64,000 nucleotides of DNA from the NCBI GenBank assembly GCA_032716605.1, contig CM064569.1, forward strand, positions 8,687,776-8,751,775, in the 5' to 3' direction. This stretch comes from Paralithodes platypus. Lineage: Eukaryota; Arthropoda; Malacostraca; Decapoda; Lithodidae. Positions within the stretch are counted from its first letter, which is position 1. Each line of letters starts with the position of its first letter. Under the pieces are notes generated by a model. That model searched no databases, was not told the DNA's origin, and saw only the letters and a program-made list of their open reading frames with translations. Made by a program: the position numbers and the translations under genes. Of this stretch, positions 11,440-21,500 are shown piece after piece.

Positions 11440-11815
11440 TGTGACTGTTTATGAGTGTGGCCAGTTTGGTCATTAAGAAAAGTGGCCACCTTGGTTGTCG
11501 TCGTTAAAGAGTGTGACTGTTTTAGAGTGTGGACGGTAAGGAGTGTAGTCGTTTTGGTTGTGACCGATAATGTGTATGGTCTTTTAAGAGTGGCATTTCT
11601 GGTTGTGACTGTTAAGGAGTGTAGGCATTTTAGAGTGTGGCCGGTTTGGATTTGGCCATGGATGTATAAGAGACTGACCATTAAAGAGTGTAGCCATTTT
11701 GTTAGTGAGTTTTAAGGAGTGTGGCCATTTAGGAGTGTGGCCTTTTTGGTTGTGACCATTAAGGTGTGTAAGGTTTTAAGAGTGTGGCCATTTCGGTAGT
11801 CCTTAAGCTAGCCTA
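11440..11815. repeat. Degenerate minisatellite, ~24-32 bp units
   Basis: Repeated GAGTGTGGCCATTTTGG and TTGTGACCGTTAAGG half-units in irregular order over ~375 bp. Translated ORFs on either strand are simple consequences of the repeat. Confidence 0.8.
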
Positions 11816-11862
11816 GTTTTAAAGAAATGGGCAGCTAGGATATGACAGGGAATGAAAAAGCT

Positions 11863-11961
11863 TTTCATTCATGGGTGTGTTATGACTTTCATTCATGGGT
11901 GTGTTATGACTTTCATTCATGGGTGTGTTATGACTTTCATTCATGGGTGTGTTATGACTTT
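11863..11961. repeat. 24-bp tandem repeat, four units
   Basis: TTTCATTCATGGGTGTGTTA followed by TGAC repeats four times with virtually no variation and ends at 11,961. The homogeneity suggests recent expansion. Confidence 0.93.
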
Positions 11962-11972
11962 CCCATTCGCAG

Positions 11973-12140
11973 TAACTAAAGCGATTCAGTACCGGTGACG
12001 TCCTTTTCGTTATATTCCAGTAATTATTCATATGATTATATAAAGTTTAGGAAGGACGGTTACCGATTCTAAGGCGACAGCCAATCTGAATTTATCCTTT
12101 TAGCTACTATATATCCCTCCCAAGCTTCATAACTCTGCTA
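11973..12140. mobile_element. Diverged family 4 MITE remnant
   Basis: Shares ATTCAGTACCGGTGACGTCC and the following ~140 bases with 7,488-7,703, but the left TTAA has become GTAA and the right terminus is missing. The next 280 bases (12,141-12,419) contain nothing I recognise. Confidence 0.65.
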
Positions 12141-12419
12141 TGGATGTTTGATGGAATTCCACACACTTGTCAACTACTTAGCATGGCAGTGGTAGTTTGA
12201 CATGTGTGGTGTTAAGGCAGAGCATTTTCCTGCCTTAACACCTTGGAACATTGGGTTGGGGTTAGAAGGGGAGACTAGCGAAACTACCCATTACTGCCAA
12301 CAAAACCCCTATATCGATGATTCTTCTGATCCTCTATTACCCACAATGCTGAGATAAGTTTACACTCCACGTAACATAATTACCAGTTAAAATTAATCTT
12401 TCCAGGCCGTAGGGATTTC

Positions 12420-12797
12420 AGCTATCAATGGATAGCTGTACATTTTTAGATGAGGTGGTGGGTATATATGAAAACATTGGTGTATGGCAAGTATTGTGAG
12501 AAAGTAACAAATACCGTTCATGAGATGGCTTGGGTGTGAAAGGGATCTGTCTTGTGTGGGCCAGTTGGCTCTCTGCAGAACCCCATTTTATTATGTTCAT
12601 ACTTCTTACAATTGTATCTTGTTATATGATAACATGGGTGTATAGTAAGTAGTGTAAGTAACAGATAACGTTTATGAGTTGGGTTGGGTGTGAAAGGGAT
12701 GTGCCTTGTGTGGGCCACTTGGCTCTTGCAGACTCCCATTTCATATTGCTTGCATGTGGAAGGGATCTGCCTTATTTTTACCGGTGTGCAAACAAGA

Positions 12798-12836
<39 letters not shown>

Positions 12837-12935
12837 TTACCATAGACCTCGGACCGTATGGCCTGGCAGGCCCTGGCTGAAGCCTCCACGTCTATTCTCA
12901 GGAATCTAGCAGAGCCTCCAGACAGACACACACAC

Positions 12936-12973
<38 letters not shown>

Positions 12974-14873
12974 GCTGTGAAAGTGATCTGCCTCTCGTAA
13001 CAGAGTTGTAGACATGTGAAATAGGCTACCGAGTGCTACAATGGGATCGAGAACAATAAAGAGCTTCAAGATAAAATATGGGCGAGATGAGTTGGGTGTG
13101 AAAGAGATCTGCCTTTTGTGGGCCACTTGTTTCTCTGCAGATTCCCAAATTGCATGTGTAAGGGATCTGCCTCATTTGTACCGGTGTGCAAACAAACACG
13201 AGCGAGAGAGGGAGAGACAGGATGTGCTAGGGATCTGCCTCTATTTGTTTAGTAACAGAGTTATAGATATGTGGAATAGGCTATCGAGTACTATAGTGGG
13301 ATCAAGAACAATAGGGTTCCAACATAAAATTAGATAGGGCGAGATGGGTTGCGTGTGAAAGGGATCTGCCGTGTGTGGGCCAATCGGCTCTCTGCAGGCT
13401 CCCGTTTCCTTATTTTCCTTATGTTCTCATTTGTTAGAGAGAGAGAGGGAGAAAGAGAAGCGTGGCAAGAGAGAACAGAATGTTGTAAACGTAAGGGAGA
13501 CAGCGATAAATGAGAGAGAGATAGAGATCACGCGGGATGGGTTGGGTGTGAAAGGGATCTTCCGTGTGTGGGCTAATCGGCTCTCTGCAGACCCTCGTTT
13601 TCCTATGTTCTCATTTGTTAGAGAGAGAGCCTAGGATGTCGTAATCGTAAGGAAGACAGCGATAAATGAGAGAGAGCTGCCTAATTTGTACAGGGATGCA
13701 AACAAGCAAGAGCAAAAGCGAGAGTGATTGGCTGTGTAAGGGATTTGCCTCTAATCGTTTGGTAACAGAGTGATAGATATGTGGAATAGGCTACCGAGTG
13801 TATTGTGTGGGCCAATTGGCTCTGCTGACTTCCATTTTCTTATGTTCCTATTTTTTACAATTATATCTTGGTTGCAGGTATATGATAACATTGGTGTATA
13901 GTAAGTAGTGTAAGTAACATAAAAAGCTTATGAGGTGAGTTAGGTGTGAATGGGATCTTCCTTGTGTAGGGCAGTTGGCTCTGCTGACTCCCATTTTCAT
14001 CTTGGTTGCATGTGTAAGGGATTTGCCTAATTTGTACAGGTGTGCAAACAAACAAGAGCGAGAGAGAGATTGGCTGTGTAAGGGATCTGCCTCTATTCGT
14101 TTGGTAATAGTTGTAGATTCCTGCATGTGGAATAGGCTACCGAGTGCCATAGTGGGATGAATAACAATAGAGCTTCAACATTGAATATGATAGGACGAGA
14201 TAGGTTGGGTGTGAAAGGGATCTGCCATGTGTGGGCCAATCGGCTCTTTGCAGACTCCAGTTTTTTATGTTCTTATGTTCTCGTTTGTGTGTGAGAGAGG
14301 GAGAGAGAGAGAGCTTGACGATAGAGAATAGGATGTCGTAAATATAAGGAAGACAGAGAGAGAGAGAGCGAGAGCGAGCGGAATGGGTTGCGTGTGAAAG
14401 GGATCTGCCGTGTGTGGGCCAATTGGCTCTCTGTAGACTCCTGTTTACTTATGTTCTCCTTTGTGTGAGACAGAGAGAGAGAGAGAGAGAGAGGAAGAGT
14501 TTATAAGATGGGTTGGGTGTGAAAGGGATCTGTTTTGTATGGGCCAATTGGCTCTCTGCTGACTCCCATACTCCCATTTTCTTACGTTCTTATTTCTTAC
14601 AATTATATCTTGGTTGCAGGTATATGATAACATTGGTGTATAGTAAGTAGTGTAAGTAACATATGTGTATGAGATGGGTTGGGTGAGCCCACTGACTCTC
14701 TAAGTCTACAGGCTCCCATTTTTATCTTGGTTGTATGTGTAAGGGATCTGCCTCATTTGTATACCGATGTGCAAATGAGAGAGAGAAAGATTGGCTGTGT
14801 ATGGGATCTGCCTCTCGTAACAGAGTTATAGATATGTGAAATAGACTACCGATTGCTACAGCGGTATCAAGAC
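12420..14873 (+). repeat. Array of LINE 3'-tail units separated by (GA)n
   Basis: At least ten units share GGGTGTGAAAGGGATCTGCC and GGGCCAATTGGCTCTCTGCA, often preceded by GATATGTGGAATAGGCTACC and followed by CGGTGTGCAAACAA and (GA)n. In the plus frame the preceding segment reads NRVIDMWNRLPSAIVGSRTI. That parallels the NLWNGLP-x10-DSF block near the C-terminus of CR1-like RTs. I therefore read each unit as a 5'-truncated 3' end of a LINE different from the one at 49,513, with repeated insertions in or next to GA tracts. Unit lengths vary from ~130 to ~450 bp, so this is not a simple satellite. Confidence 0.7.
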
Positions 14874-14929
14874 TATAGAAAGATCAGTGCTCTCACAACC
14901 TTGGTAGAGACAACATCTCACTCTCTCCA

Positions 14930-16069
14930 ATGATGGCTCCAGGATGCGCTACCACTCGTCCTGGAATCGTTAAATGGTTCAACACCAAAAATGGATATGG
15001 CTTCATCACCTGCAGATCTACTGGAAAGGACTATTTTATTCATAGATCCAACATATCCACCCCTAATCCTAACCACACCACACCCTCTCTTAACACCAGT
15101 GAAGAGGTAATTTTCACCGTGGGTAGGGGAAAGCAAGGAGAGGAGGCAACCAACGTGACTGTGCCTGATGGGGCAACCCTGAAAGGCTCCAGACACGCTT
15201 GGAGGAGGACAAAGAAGGCCAACTTATACAATGTTGTCGACTACCTCCCTTCAGGTCATGGTGTACCATCTAGTGATTTTATTACCATAATAGTCAGAAC
15301 GGCCATGACTCTTGCTGGGGGGGACCAGGGGCTCTTCAGGGAGTACCTGCCCAGCCTTCTCACTGCCAACAACCTACCTACCATCAAGCTGCCACCACTA
15401 CAAGGCACCACCAAGCAGTCCTGGACCAGAGAGCTCATTCCTACCCAAGCCCTCTGGCCTAGAAAAACACCAAAAAAGCGCCTTAACCTACCAAGACCAC
15501 TCAGCAGACACACCAAGGAAACACCAGAAACTCCAGCTCCCAGGACAGAAACTCCAAGACCCAACCTGATACTTACTCCAATCGTCCACCTTTTTAGCCA
15601 AACCCCAAAAGAAGTGGAGGAGAAAGACCAGGGAGTCTGGACCTCTGCACCACCACCGCCTGAAGCTGAAGCCGAAACAACACCACAGCCCCAGCCATCC
15701 ATAGCTCCACCACCACCTGAATCCAAGCAGCCCCACCCACCACCTAAAGCCGAAAAGCCCTGCGGATACGAAGAGGTATTCAGAAAAACTTTCATAGATG
15801 ATGAACTAGAATTTACAGCAGAGGGGTTAAGTTTTGGCACAACCTACAACTTTTTAGTGCCAAAGCCTTTCCGGGAAGCGTATGTCACCAGCTGCAGCCG
15901 ACGATGCAAATGCTTTATCCACTCCAGAAACACCAATGGGAAACTCAGCGGTTACCTTACCAGAGAAGAGGACGAGGATGGTGGGGCAGATGCCAGTTAT
16001 ATCGAAACGATGACGAACAACAAAGAAACACACAAGAAGATCAGAAAAATCTGTAAGAGATGTTTTTAG
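14930..16069 (+). CDS. Y-box-type cold-shock-domain protein, intronless, 379 residues
   Basis: Residues ~11-85 form a cold-shock domain. GIVKWFNTKNGYGFI contains the RNP1-type KNGYGFI. YFIHRSNI matches the RNP2-type segment, and EEVIFTV followed by KQGEEATNVTVPDG matches the end of Y-box domains. Such domains bind single-stranded nucleic acid, typically mRNA in cytoplasmic RNPs. Residues ~95-170 are unassigned. Residues ~175-275 are Pro/Thr/Glu-rich and probably disordered. The C-terminus has a conserved-looking block (FIDDELEFTAEGLSF) and a Cys/Arg cluster (CSRRCKC near 327, KICKRCF at the end) that could bind metal or nucleic acid, which is inference. Canonical Y-box proteins instead have alternating basic/acidic tails. 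Two adjacent ATGs (14,930 and 14,933) are possible starts. The ORF is open throughout and lies inside a TSD-flanked retroposed unit. Whether it is expressed cannot be judged. Confidence 0.85.
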   Translation: MMAPGCATTRPGIVKWFNTKNGYGFITCRSTGKDYFIHRSNISTPNPNHTTPSLNTSEEVIFTVGRGKQGEEATNVTVPDGATLKGSRHAWRRTKKANLYNVVDYLPSGHGVPSSDFITIIVRTAMTLAGGDQGLFREYLPSLLTANNLPTIKLPPLQGTTKQSWTRELIPTQALWPRKTPKKRLNLPRPLSRHTKETPETPAPRTETPRPNLILTPIVHLFSQTPKEVEEKDQGVWTSAPPPPEAEAETTPQPQPSIAPPPPESKQPHPPPKAEKPCGYEEVFRKTFIDDELEFTAEGLSFGTTYNFLVPKPFREAYVTSCSRRCKCFIHSRNTNGKLSGYLTREEDEDGGADASYIETMTNNKETHKKIRKICKRCF

Positions 16070-16121
16070 ACTCAGCTGTGGGCCGTCAATGACAAAGGTC
16101 CAGTTTTGGGCTTTAAGTCCA

Positions 16122-16127
16122 AATAAA
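16122..16127 (+). promoter_or_regulatory. Polyadenylation signal of the cold-shock retroposed unit
   Basis: AATAAA lies four bases before a ~14-base A tract that starts at about 16,132. The close spacing suggests the A tract began as a mRNA tail rather than genomic sequence. Confidence 0.75.
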
Positions 16128-16136
16128 TCTTTAAAA

Positions 16137-16167
<31 letters not shown>

Positions 16168-16176
16168 TAGAAAGAT

Positions 16177-16329
16177 TCAAGATAAAATCAGATAGGGATA
16201 TGGATGAGATGGGTTGGGTATGAAAGGGTTCTGACTTGTGTGGACCATTTGTCTCTCTGCAGGCTCCCATTTTCATCTTGGTTGCATGTATAAGGGATCT
16301 GCCACATCTGTACCGGTGTGCAAACACAC

Positions 16330-16364
<35 letters not shown>

Positions 16365-16440
16365 ATCGAAACGACAACACGGTAAACAAAGAGAGAGAGA
16401 GAGAGAAGAGACACTATATTACCACTAATGGGCCACTCAG
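16177..16440 (+). repeat. LINE-tail array continuing after the cold-shock insertion
   Basis: Carries the same unit markers as 12,420-14,873 (TTCAAGATAAAATCAGATAGG, GATGGGTTGGGTATGAAAGG, CGGTGTGCAAACAC) and ends in two (GA)n tracts. Its first bases continue the array sequence interrupted at 14,884. Confidence 0.7.
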
Positions 16441-17150
16441 CGAGCCTTGTGTTCTTCCGCCCTATCGTCAGTAGGAAAGGGATATTATTTCATTACACCG
16501 TTATTATATTATGCATATTATACTGTTTTGCATCTATCCTAGTCACATACTCAACATGATACGTTCAATGAATTAACATAGGATCTGCATGGTTACGAAT
16601 TTTGTGTAGCAATTATAACCATAATAGCATGCGTGTGGCTGGCTTCCCTCAACTTGTAGGAGCTCGGTGAGTGGCCCACTACACTTGTTTGTACATACGT
16701 CATTCAGAGATGCGCATATATTATATTTCAGCTTTCCGAGGGTAAATAAATACTTTCGATATATATCTATCTTTGTATTTGAATCATGCATCTTGCTAGA
16801 TGTCCGTACTTAGTAGAGACATGTGAATAGGTTACAAATATGTAAATGCTGTATGAGGAAGGGGGGAGGTAGGAAAGAAGGAAGGGCAGTAATGCCTGCC
16901 TCTCACTGTCTGAGATTGACGTCTATGGCTTCGAAGATATCGGCCATCTCTTCTTATTACACACCATTTCAGTTCCCACCACTCAATATTTTGCCTGTTA
17001 GGGCGAGTTATGAGGAGCACAAATATGCGTATTATGCCCAGAGAGAGAGAGAGTAAGAGAATGGAGATAGAGAGGGGAGGGGAGGGGAATGGAGAGAGAG
17101 AGGAGGGAAGGATATACAGTATATAGTGACATGCTGCAGGCAACGAAAAG

Positions 17151-17187
<37 letters not shown>

Positions 17188-17200
17188 AGCACAGATACAG
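16441..17200. other. Unassigned non-coding DNA with GA/TC tracts
   Basis: No ORF has domain support. A ~115-bp part (about 16,725-16,840, around TTTCAGCTTTCCGA) recurs in diverged form at about 18,500-18,615. A (TC)n tract at about 17,154-17,186 precedes the foldback element. It is duplicated at 25,457-26,237. Confidence 0.7.
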
Positions 17201-17990
17201 TACAGGGTGTCCCACGAGTTTTGTCAAATACTTTCAGAGATTAAAGATTAAGTAATTCTAAGCAAAAACTGTTATATACACATAGGCTTTTTTGGGCATT
17301 GTTTTGTAGTTATGGACCCTTAAATTCGGCATTTTGGTGTTTTTTTGTAATTTTTAAGCTTGGTTTTCTTCAATAAGATGATGATAGGAAAAAAACTATA
17401 GAGTGTATTATGAAGCATGATATCAATACTTCAAAACTGAATATTACAAGAAACCAACAAAACTTAATTTTAAGCTTATCATCACGGAAAGAAGAAAGGA
17501 GCTACAGAGGATTCTTTGGCGTTTTCTGTCAGTTTAAACCTATTTTCCGAGTAATAAAAATGAATAGCGATAACCTTAAATGCTGTATGATAGTGCATGG
17601 TATCAATAGTTAATGAAAACACCAAAAAGTCCTCTGTAGCTCCTTTCTTCTTTCCGTGATGATGAACTTAAAATTAAGTTTTGTTGGTTTCTTGTAATAT
17701 TCAACTCCATGTCAAGGGAATATGAAGTACGATGTAGGGAAGTTTTTGGTGTCAGTTTGAAGTATTGATATCATGGTTCATAATACACTTTATATATTTT
17801 TTTCCTATCCTCATCTTATTAAAGAAAAACAGGGTTAGAAATTACAAAAAACACCAAAATGCTGACTTTAAGGGTTCATAACTACAAAACAATGCCCCAA
17901 AAAGCCTATGTGTATATAACAGTTTTTACTTAGAATTACCCAATCTTTCATCTCTGGAAGTATTTGACAAAACTTGCGGGACACCCTGTA
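17201..17990. mobile_element. 786-bp palindromic foldback MITE, TA target (Tc1/mariner-like)
   Basis: TA dinucleotides at 17,201-17,202 and 17,989-17,990 flank an element whose ends CAGGGTGTCCCACGAG and, inverted, CAGGGTGTCCCGCAAG match. The complementarity continues inward for ~390 bases to a loop near 17,530-17,620. One ~55-bp segment is present only in the right arm. A TA duplication and CAGGGTGTCCC-type ends fit Tc1/mariner-related MITEs. It carries no transposase. A 788-bp sister lies at 26,240-27,027. Confidence 0.87.
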
Positions 17991-18477
17991 TTAACACCTT
18001 ATTAGTGGGCTAGGCGGTCTAGCGGACCGTAGCGCCCAGCGGGGTGTTTTTATCCTAAGTAGGATTGTTTACATGATCATTTTCATGCCTAAATAAGACC
18101 CAGAGCGTAAAACAAGTATCAATCCCTGAAAGGGTGTAAACAGAGCTTTCCAATGATACCCGAACCATCCTTGTACGACCGTTGGTTCTCTTGCAACGAT
18201 CGTGCAACACGAGTGCAAAAACCCTGTAATTAGGTAATTTCCCTACATAATTCCCTGTGTAGCGAGTGAGAGAGGGGAGGGAAGGGTGGGAGGCACCACA
18301 GTTGGTCCACCGCGGTGGTCGTGAGTGGTCATAGGGTTGCTAGGCTCCTCACACCGCTCAGCTCTCTCTCTCAGCATCATTACGTGCTGAAAATGGCGCA
18401 CGACATAAGTTGTGAACCGCCACTTAGTCCGAATTTATTTCACACGACATAAGTTGCGCGCCGCCAATTAAGGGTAA
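17991..18477 (+). mobile_element. TTAA-type MITE, family 1, diverged copy
   Basis: Starts at TTAA (17,991-17,994) directly after the TA of the foldback element. It begins CACCTTATTAGTGGGC and ends around 18,474, where the expected TTAA reads GTAA. Together with 1,749 and 27,030 it forms an older subgroup. Confidence 0.83.
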
Positions 18478-19663
18478 ATACCTACCATTTGTGCAAAACA
18501 TTTATTTCAGCTTTCCGAAGACAAATTAGTACTTCCGATGAATATCTAGCCTTGTATTTAAATCATGAATCCTGTTAGATGTTATTACTTAATAGAGACA
18601 TATCTAACGGTTACATTTATACACAGAAAAATATAATATGTAAATACGAACTTCAGACCATAATTTTTCGGCGAGGTGAGGGAGGGAGGTGGGTAAGTGC
18701 CACATATCACAGTCTGGGGAGGTGTGTGAGTTGCAGTACTGCCAATTTTTAGTGCTAGATTTAGAGGTCTTTACTTCAATCTAGCAGGCATTATTTTTAT
18801 AATATTATCTAAGAGACATTGACTAGGGATAATTTGAAAATTTCAGACATTCTAGTCATATTACATTGTAAAACTTGCAAAACAAACAAACCAAAACTCT
18901 TTAGAGAATGCGGCATTATGCTAGCATTTTTGTACTGTAGGCAACATGCTAGCGACTTTTGAGAACGGATCTAGCGGAATTTTGTGGTAACACTTTACTT
19001 AGGGTTGAGGGAGGAGAGTTAAAATACGAGTCACACAGGCAATTTTCAAAACTTTGAAGGTCCAGATCATTGTTATTAAAGTAAGCATTTGGCAAAATAA
19101 GGAATTGTTAAAAACCTTAGCCAATACTCTGCTATTCACCAAAACAAAAATTTAATTATCATTATTATTTGGTAGGGTGGGTATGTATAGGTAGGTTGGT
19201 TAAATAATTGGTGGATTCGTAGGGACTCAAACTATTTTGAGAGAGTTAAATTTAATAAAATATATGGATCTGAATGATGAATCGGAATATTATAAAGCAA
19301 AACTAGGGGATGCAGGGAAGCTTAGACTGAAGACTGAAAACGTTGTGTGGGTACCGAGTACGGTATTTAAGTAATTTAAAAATATACAGTTTTCAATGCT
19401 GCAGCCAAACTATTCCACCAATTTCTATTCTTTTGGTACCAAAACGTTTGGAATTGCGAGCCTCACACAACTACGCAAACATGGCTTTGATCATCAACGT
19501 AGTTTTCAAGATATGGATTTTTAAGTGTATATCAAGGTTTTTTCAGGATTGAGGAAAAAAAACACGTGCAAAGCAAAACCTTTTCCATAACATTTGCGGA
19601 GTATTAGTAATGGAGTCCATATACCAAAACCCAATAATTTTCTTTGAGTGGGAGAGACTGTAT
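18478..19663. other. Unassigned AT-rich DNA
   Basis: No conserved protein, RNA gene or complete transposon was recognised. The first ~140 bases resemble 16,725-16,840. It is duplicated almost exactly at 27,517-28,704. Confidence 0.65.
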
Positions 19664-20151
19664 TTAACCCCTAACTAGCGGCGCGCAACATAAGTTGAGT
19701 ATAATAAATTTGGACAATCTGGCGGCGCGCGACATAGGTCGTGTGGCAATTTCAGCACGTAATGTTGCTGAGAGAGAGAGACAAGTGGAGGCAGGAGAGT
19801 AGCGAGCGTATGACTGCTCCAGACCACCGCGGCGAACCTACTGACACGAATCCCACCTCCTCCCTCCCTCTCTCACTCGCTACATACTGAATTGTATGGG
19901 GAAAGTACCGAATTACATGCTTTTTGCACTCGTGTTGCGCGGTTGTTGCAAGAATACTAGCGGTCATAAAAGGATCGTTGTGGTGTCATTGGAAAGCTCT
20001 GTTTATGCCCTTTCAGGGATAGATACTTGTTTTACGCTCTGGGTCTTATTTAGGCATGAAAATGATCACGTAAACAGCCCTATTTTGGCTAAAAACACCC
20101 CGCTGGGCGGTACACATAAATAAACCGCATAGGCCGCTCGTAAGGTGTTAA
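19664..20151 (-). mobile_element. TTAA-type MITE, family 1
   Basis: TTAA at 19,664-19,667 and 20,148-20,151, in inverse orientation to the copy at 8,556. Its left part matches the MITE at 28,705, while its last ~60 bases match the MITE at 8,556. The switch lies inside the element (see findings). Confidence 0.88.
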
Positions 20152-20310
20152 ATAGACTGGAAACCCTTGTATTTTGTTAGTTTTTCATTTTTTCTTGTGC
20201 ATAAATCAGAAATAACATTAAACTGATTAATTATATGCAGTATATGAGAATGTTTGATATTATGGAGTTGTGTATAAATTAATACAATCTAAGTGTTGTG
20301 TGTGTGTTCT

Positions 20311-20380
<70 letters not shown>

Positions 20381-20393
20381 TAATTACTATATA

Positions 20394-20439
<46 letters not shown>

Positions 20440-20894
20440 TTTTTATATATGAGGCATCAATTGCCGACTTGCGAGTTTCGTTCTATAAGGAAGTTGGAGC
20501 CATAAACATCAATATTAAACAGAAATACAATAAAAATGTAGGTTTCTAATGAATAACAAATATGTTGAATTGGGTTTCATGTATATATTAATGTACTACA
20601 ACAGTATTTTAACAGCTAATTCTGATAAATATCGATATCTACAACTCCAACATCCTTATAGAACGAAACTCGCAAGTGGTCAATTAAACCCGTTGACTTT
20701 GAAATTCCTTTCCCAAGCTAAATTAATGTGTCTGTTGTTAGCCTTCATATAAGACGAATGCCTTTATCGTATTGAAAGAGTAAAATTATTTCTGAATTAA
20801 AAACGTCGTTTGGGAAGGAGGACATTAGTTTCTTACGTTTTGCAGATAACTTCCTCAGGACCTGAAGAAGCTATCTGCAAAACGTTGTCATTAA
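20152..20894 (+). repeat. Inverted-repeat arm 2 (partner of 7,760-8,555)
   Basis: Near-perfect reverse complement of 7,760-8,555 except for TA-tract lengths. It includes a 25-bp-arm hairpin at about 20,837-20,886 and a pair of inverted 32-bp blocks at about 20,467 and 20,644. It ends at TTAA 20,891-20,894, the insertion point of the next element. Confidence 0.85.
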
Positions 20895-21400
20895 CCCGGG
20901 AGCTGCGGGGAGACTCTTAAGAGTTCCCCCGGCGCACTGCGGGGAGACTCTTAAGAGCAGAGACTTTGAACACGTACCAAAACCGCGCGTTTATAGCCAG
21001 GCGGCTGAAAATTGGTGTGGGTATAGTACTACATGTCAACTCTCGATACCACCCCGCCAAACGCTCGCCCCGCACTCGTGCAAGCACCACCGCGCCAGTA
21101 ACCACGCACTAGTCATGGAGCCTACACGTCCCTCACGCTCGCTCCCTGATGACACAACCAGCCCTCCTTCTGGTGGTGTTAGCCGCCGTGGAAGGCAGAG
21201 GGTGGCTGCCAAAGACCCTAGCTACCAGTACGACACGCCCTACAGCTCAGAGGACGAATCACCAGCACCAAAAGCACGTAAAACACGTGCAAGCAGGGCA
21301 ATGGCACAGAGGTCATTGGTCTTTCGGGACACTGCCACCACGACCCAGGCCACTGCAACAACCACTACCACCACCACTGCCACCACTGCCACCCCTGCCA
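20891..21400 (+). mobile_element. Possible autonomous piggyBac-like transposon, 5' end, truncated by assembly gap
   Basis: The sister arm at 7,760 shows an intact TTAA where this sequence begins TTAACCCGGGAGCTGCGGGG, so one end of a TTAA insertion is identified directly. A GGGGAGACTCTTAAGAG-type subterminal block is repeated twice (about 20,907 and 20,941). A leader of ~200 bases then precedes an ORF at 21,115. The other end and the catalytic region fall in or beyond the gap. piggyBac identity rests on the target site and layout, not on a transposase domain. Confidence 0.55.
21115..21400 (+). CDS. Partial ORF, possible N-terminus of a piggyBac-like transposase
   Basis: Open from ATG at 21,115 into the gap, ~95 known residues. 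It is Ser/Pro/Arg-rich with an acidic YSSEDESPAP patch and a basic KARKTRASRA patch, then a Thr-rich low-complexity run (ACC/ACT repeats) just before the Ns. piggyBac-family transposases often have poorly conserved, charged N-termini, so this is compatible but not diagnostic. The DDD catalytic domain and cysteine-rich tail are not visible. It could instead be an unrelated ORF. Confidence 0.4.
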
Positions 21401-21500
21401 NNNNNNNNNNNNNNNNNNNNNNNNNNNNNNNNNNNNNNNNNNNNNNNNNNNNNNNNNNNNNNNNNNNNNNNNNNNNNNNNNNNNNNNNNNNNNNNNNNNN
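21401..21500. other. Assembly gap (100 N)
   Basis: Exactly 100 N bases, the usual placeholder for a gap of unknown size. The sequence after the gap is a near-copy of 12,978 onward. Confidence 0.99.

Larger units (their letters stand above)
14874..16176 (+). mobile_element. Retroposed cold-shock gene unit with 11-bp TSD and poly(A)
   Basis: TATAGAAAGAT occurs at 14,874-14,884 and again at 16,166-16,176. Between them lie a 45-base 5' leader, one uninterrupted ORF, a ~60-base 3' UTR with AATAAA, and an A tract that passes into (AT)n. These are the signs of a LINE-mobilised, spliced mRNA copy, or of a non-autonomous retroelement carrying this ORF. The flanks on both sides continue the LINE-tail array, so the array is the target. 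Confidence 0.83.

Noticed and set aside
11440..11961. CRISPR-like repeat array
   Set aside because: Units are directly contiguous, without unique spacers, in a eukaryotic genome.
15256..15840. Long Gly/Val-rich ORF antisense to the cold-shock gene
   Set aside because: It is the shadow of a Pro-rich coding sequence; frame and composition follow from the sense strand.
20837..20886. Hammerhead ribozyme, suggested by CTGAAGAAG...AAAACG
   Set aside because: The CUGANGA and GAAA core elements are not both present and stem II cannot be formed convincingly.
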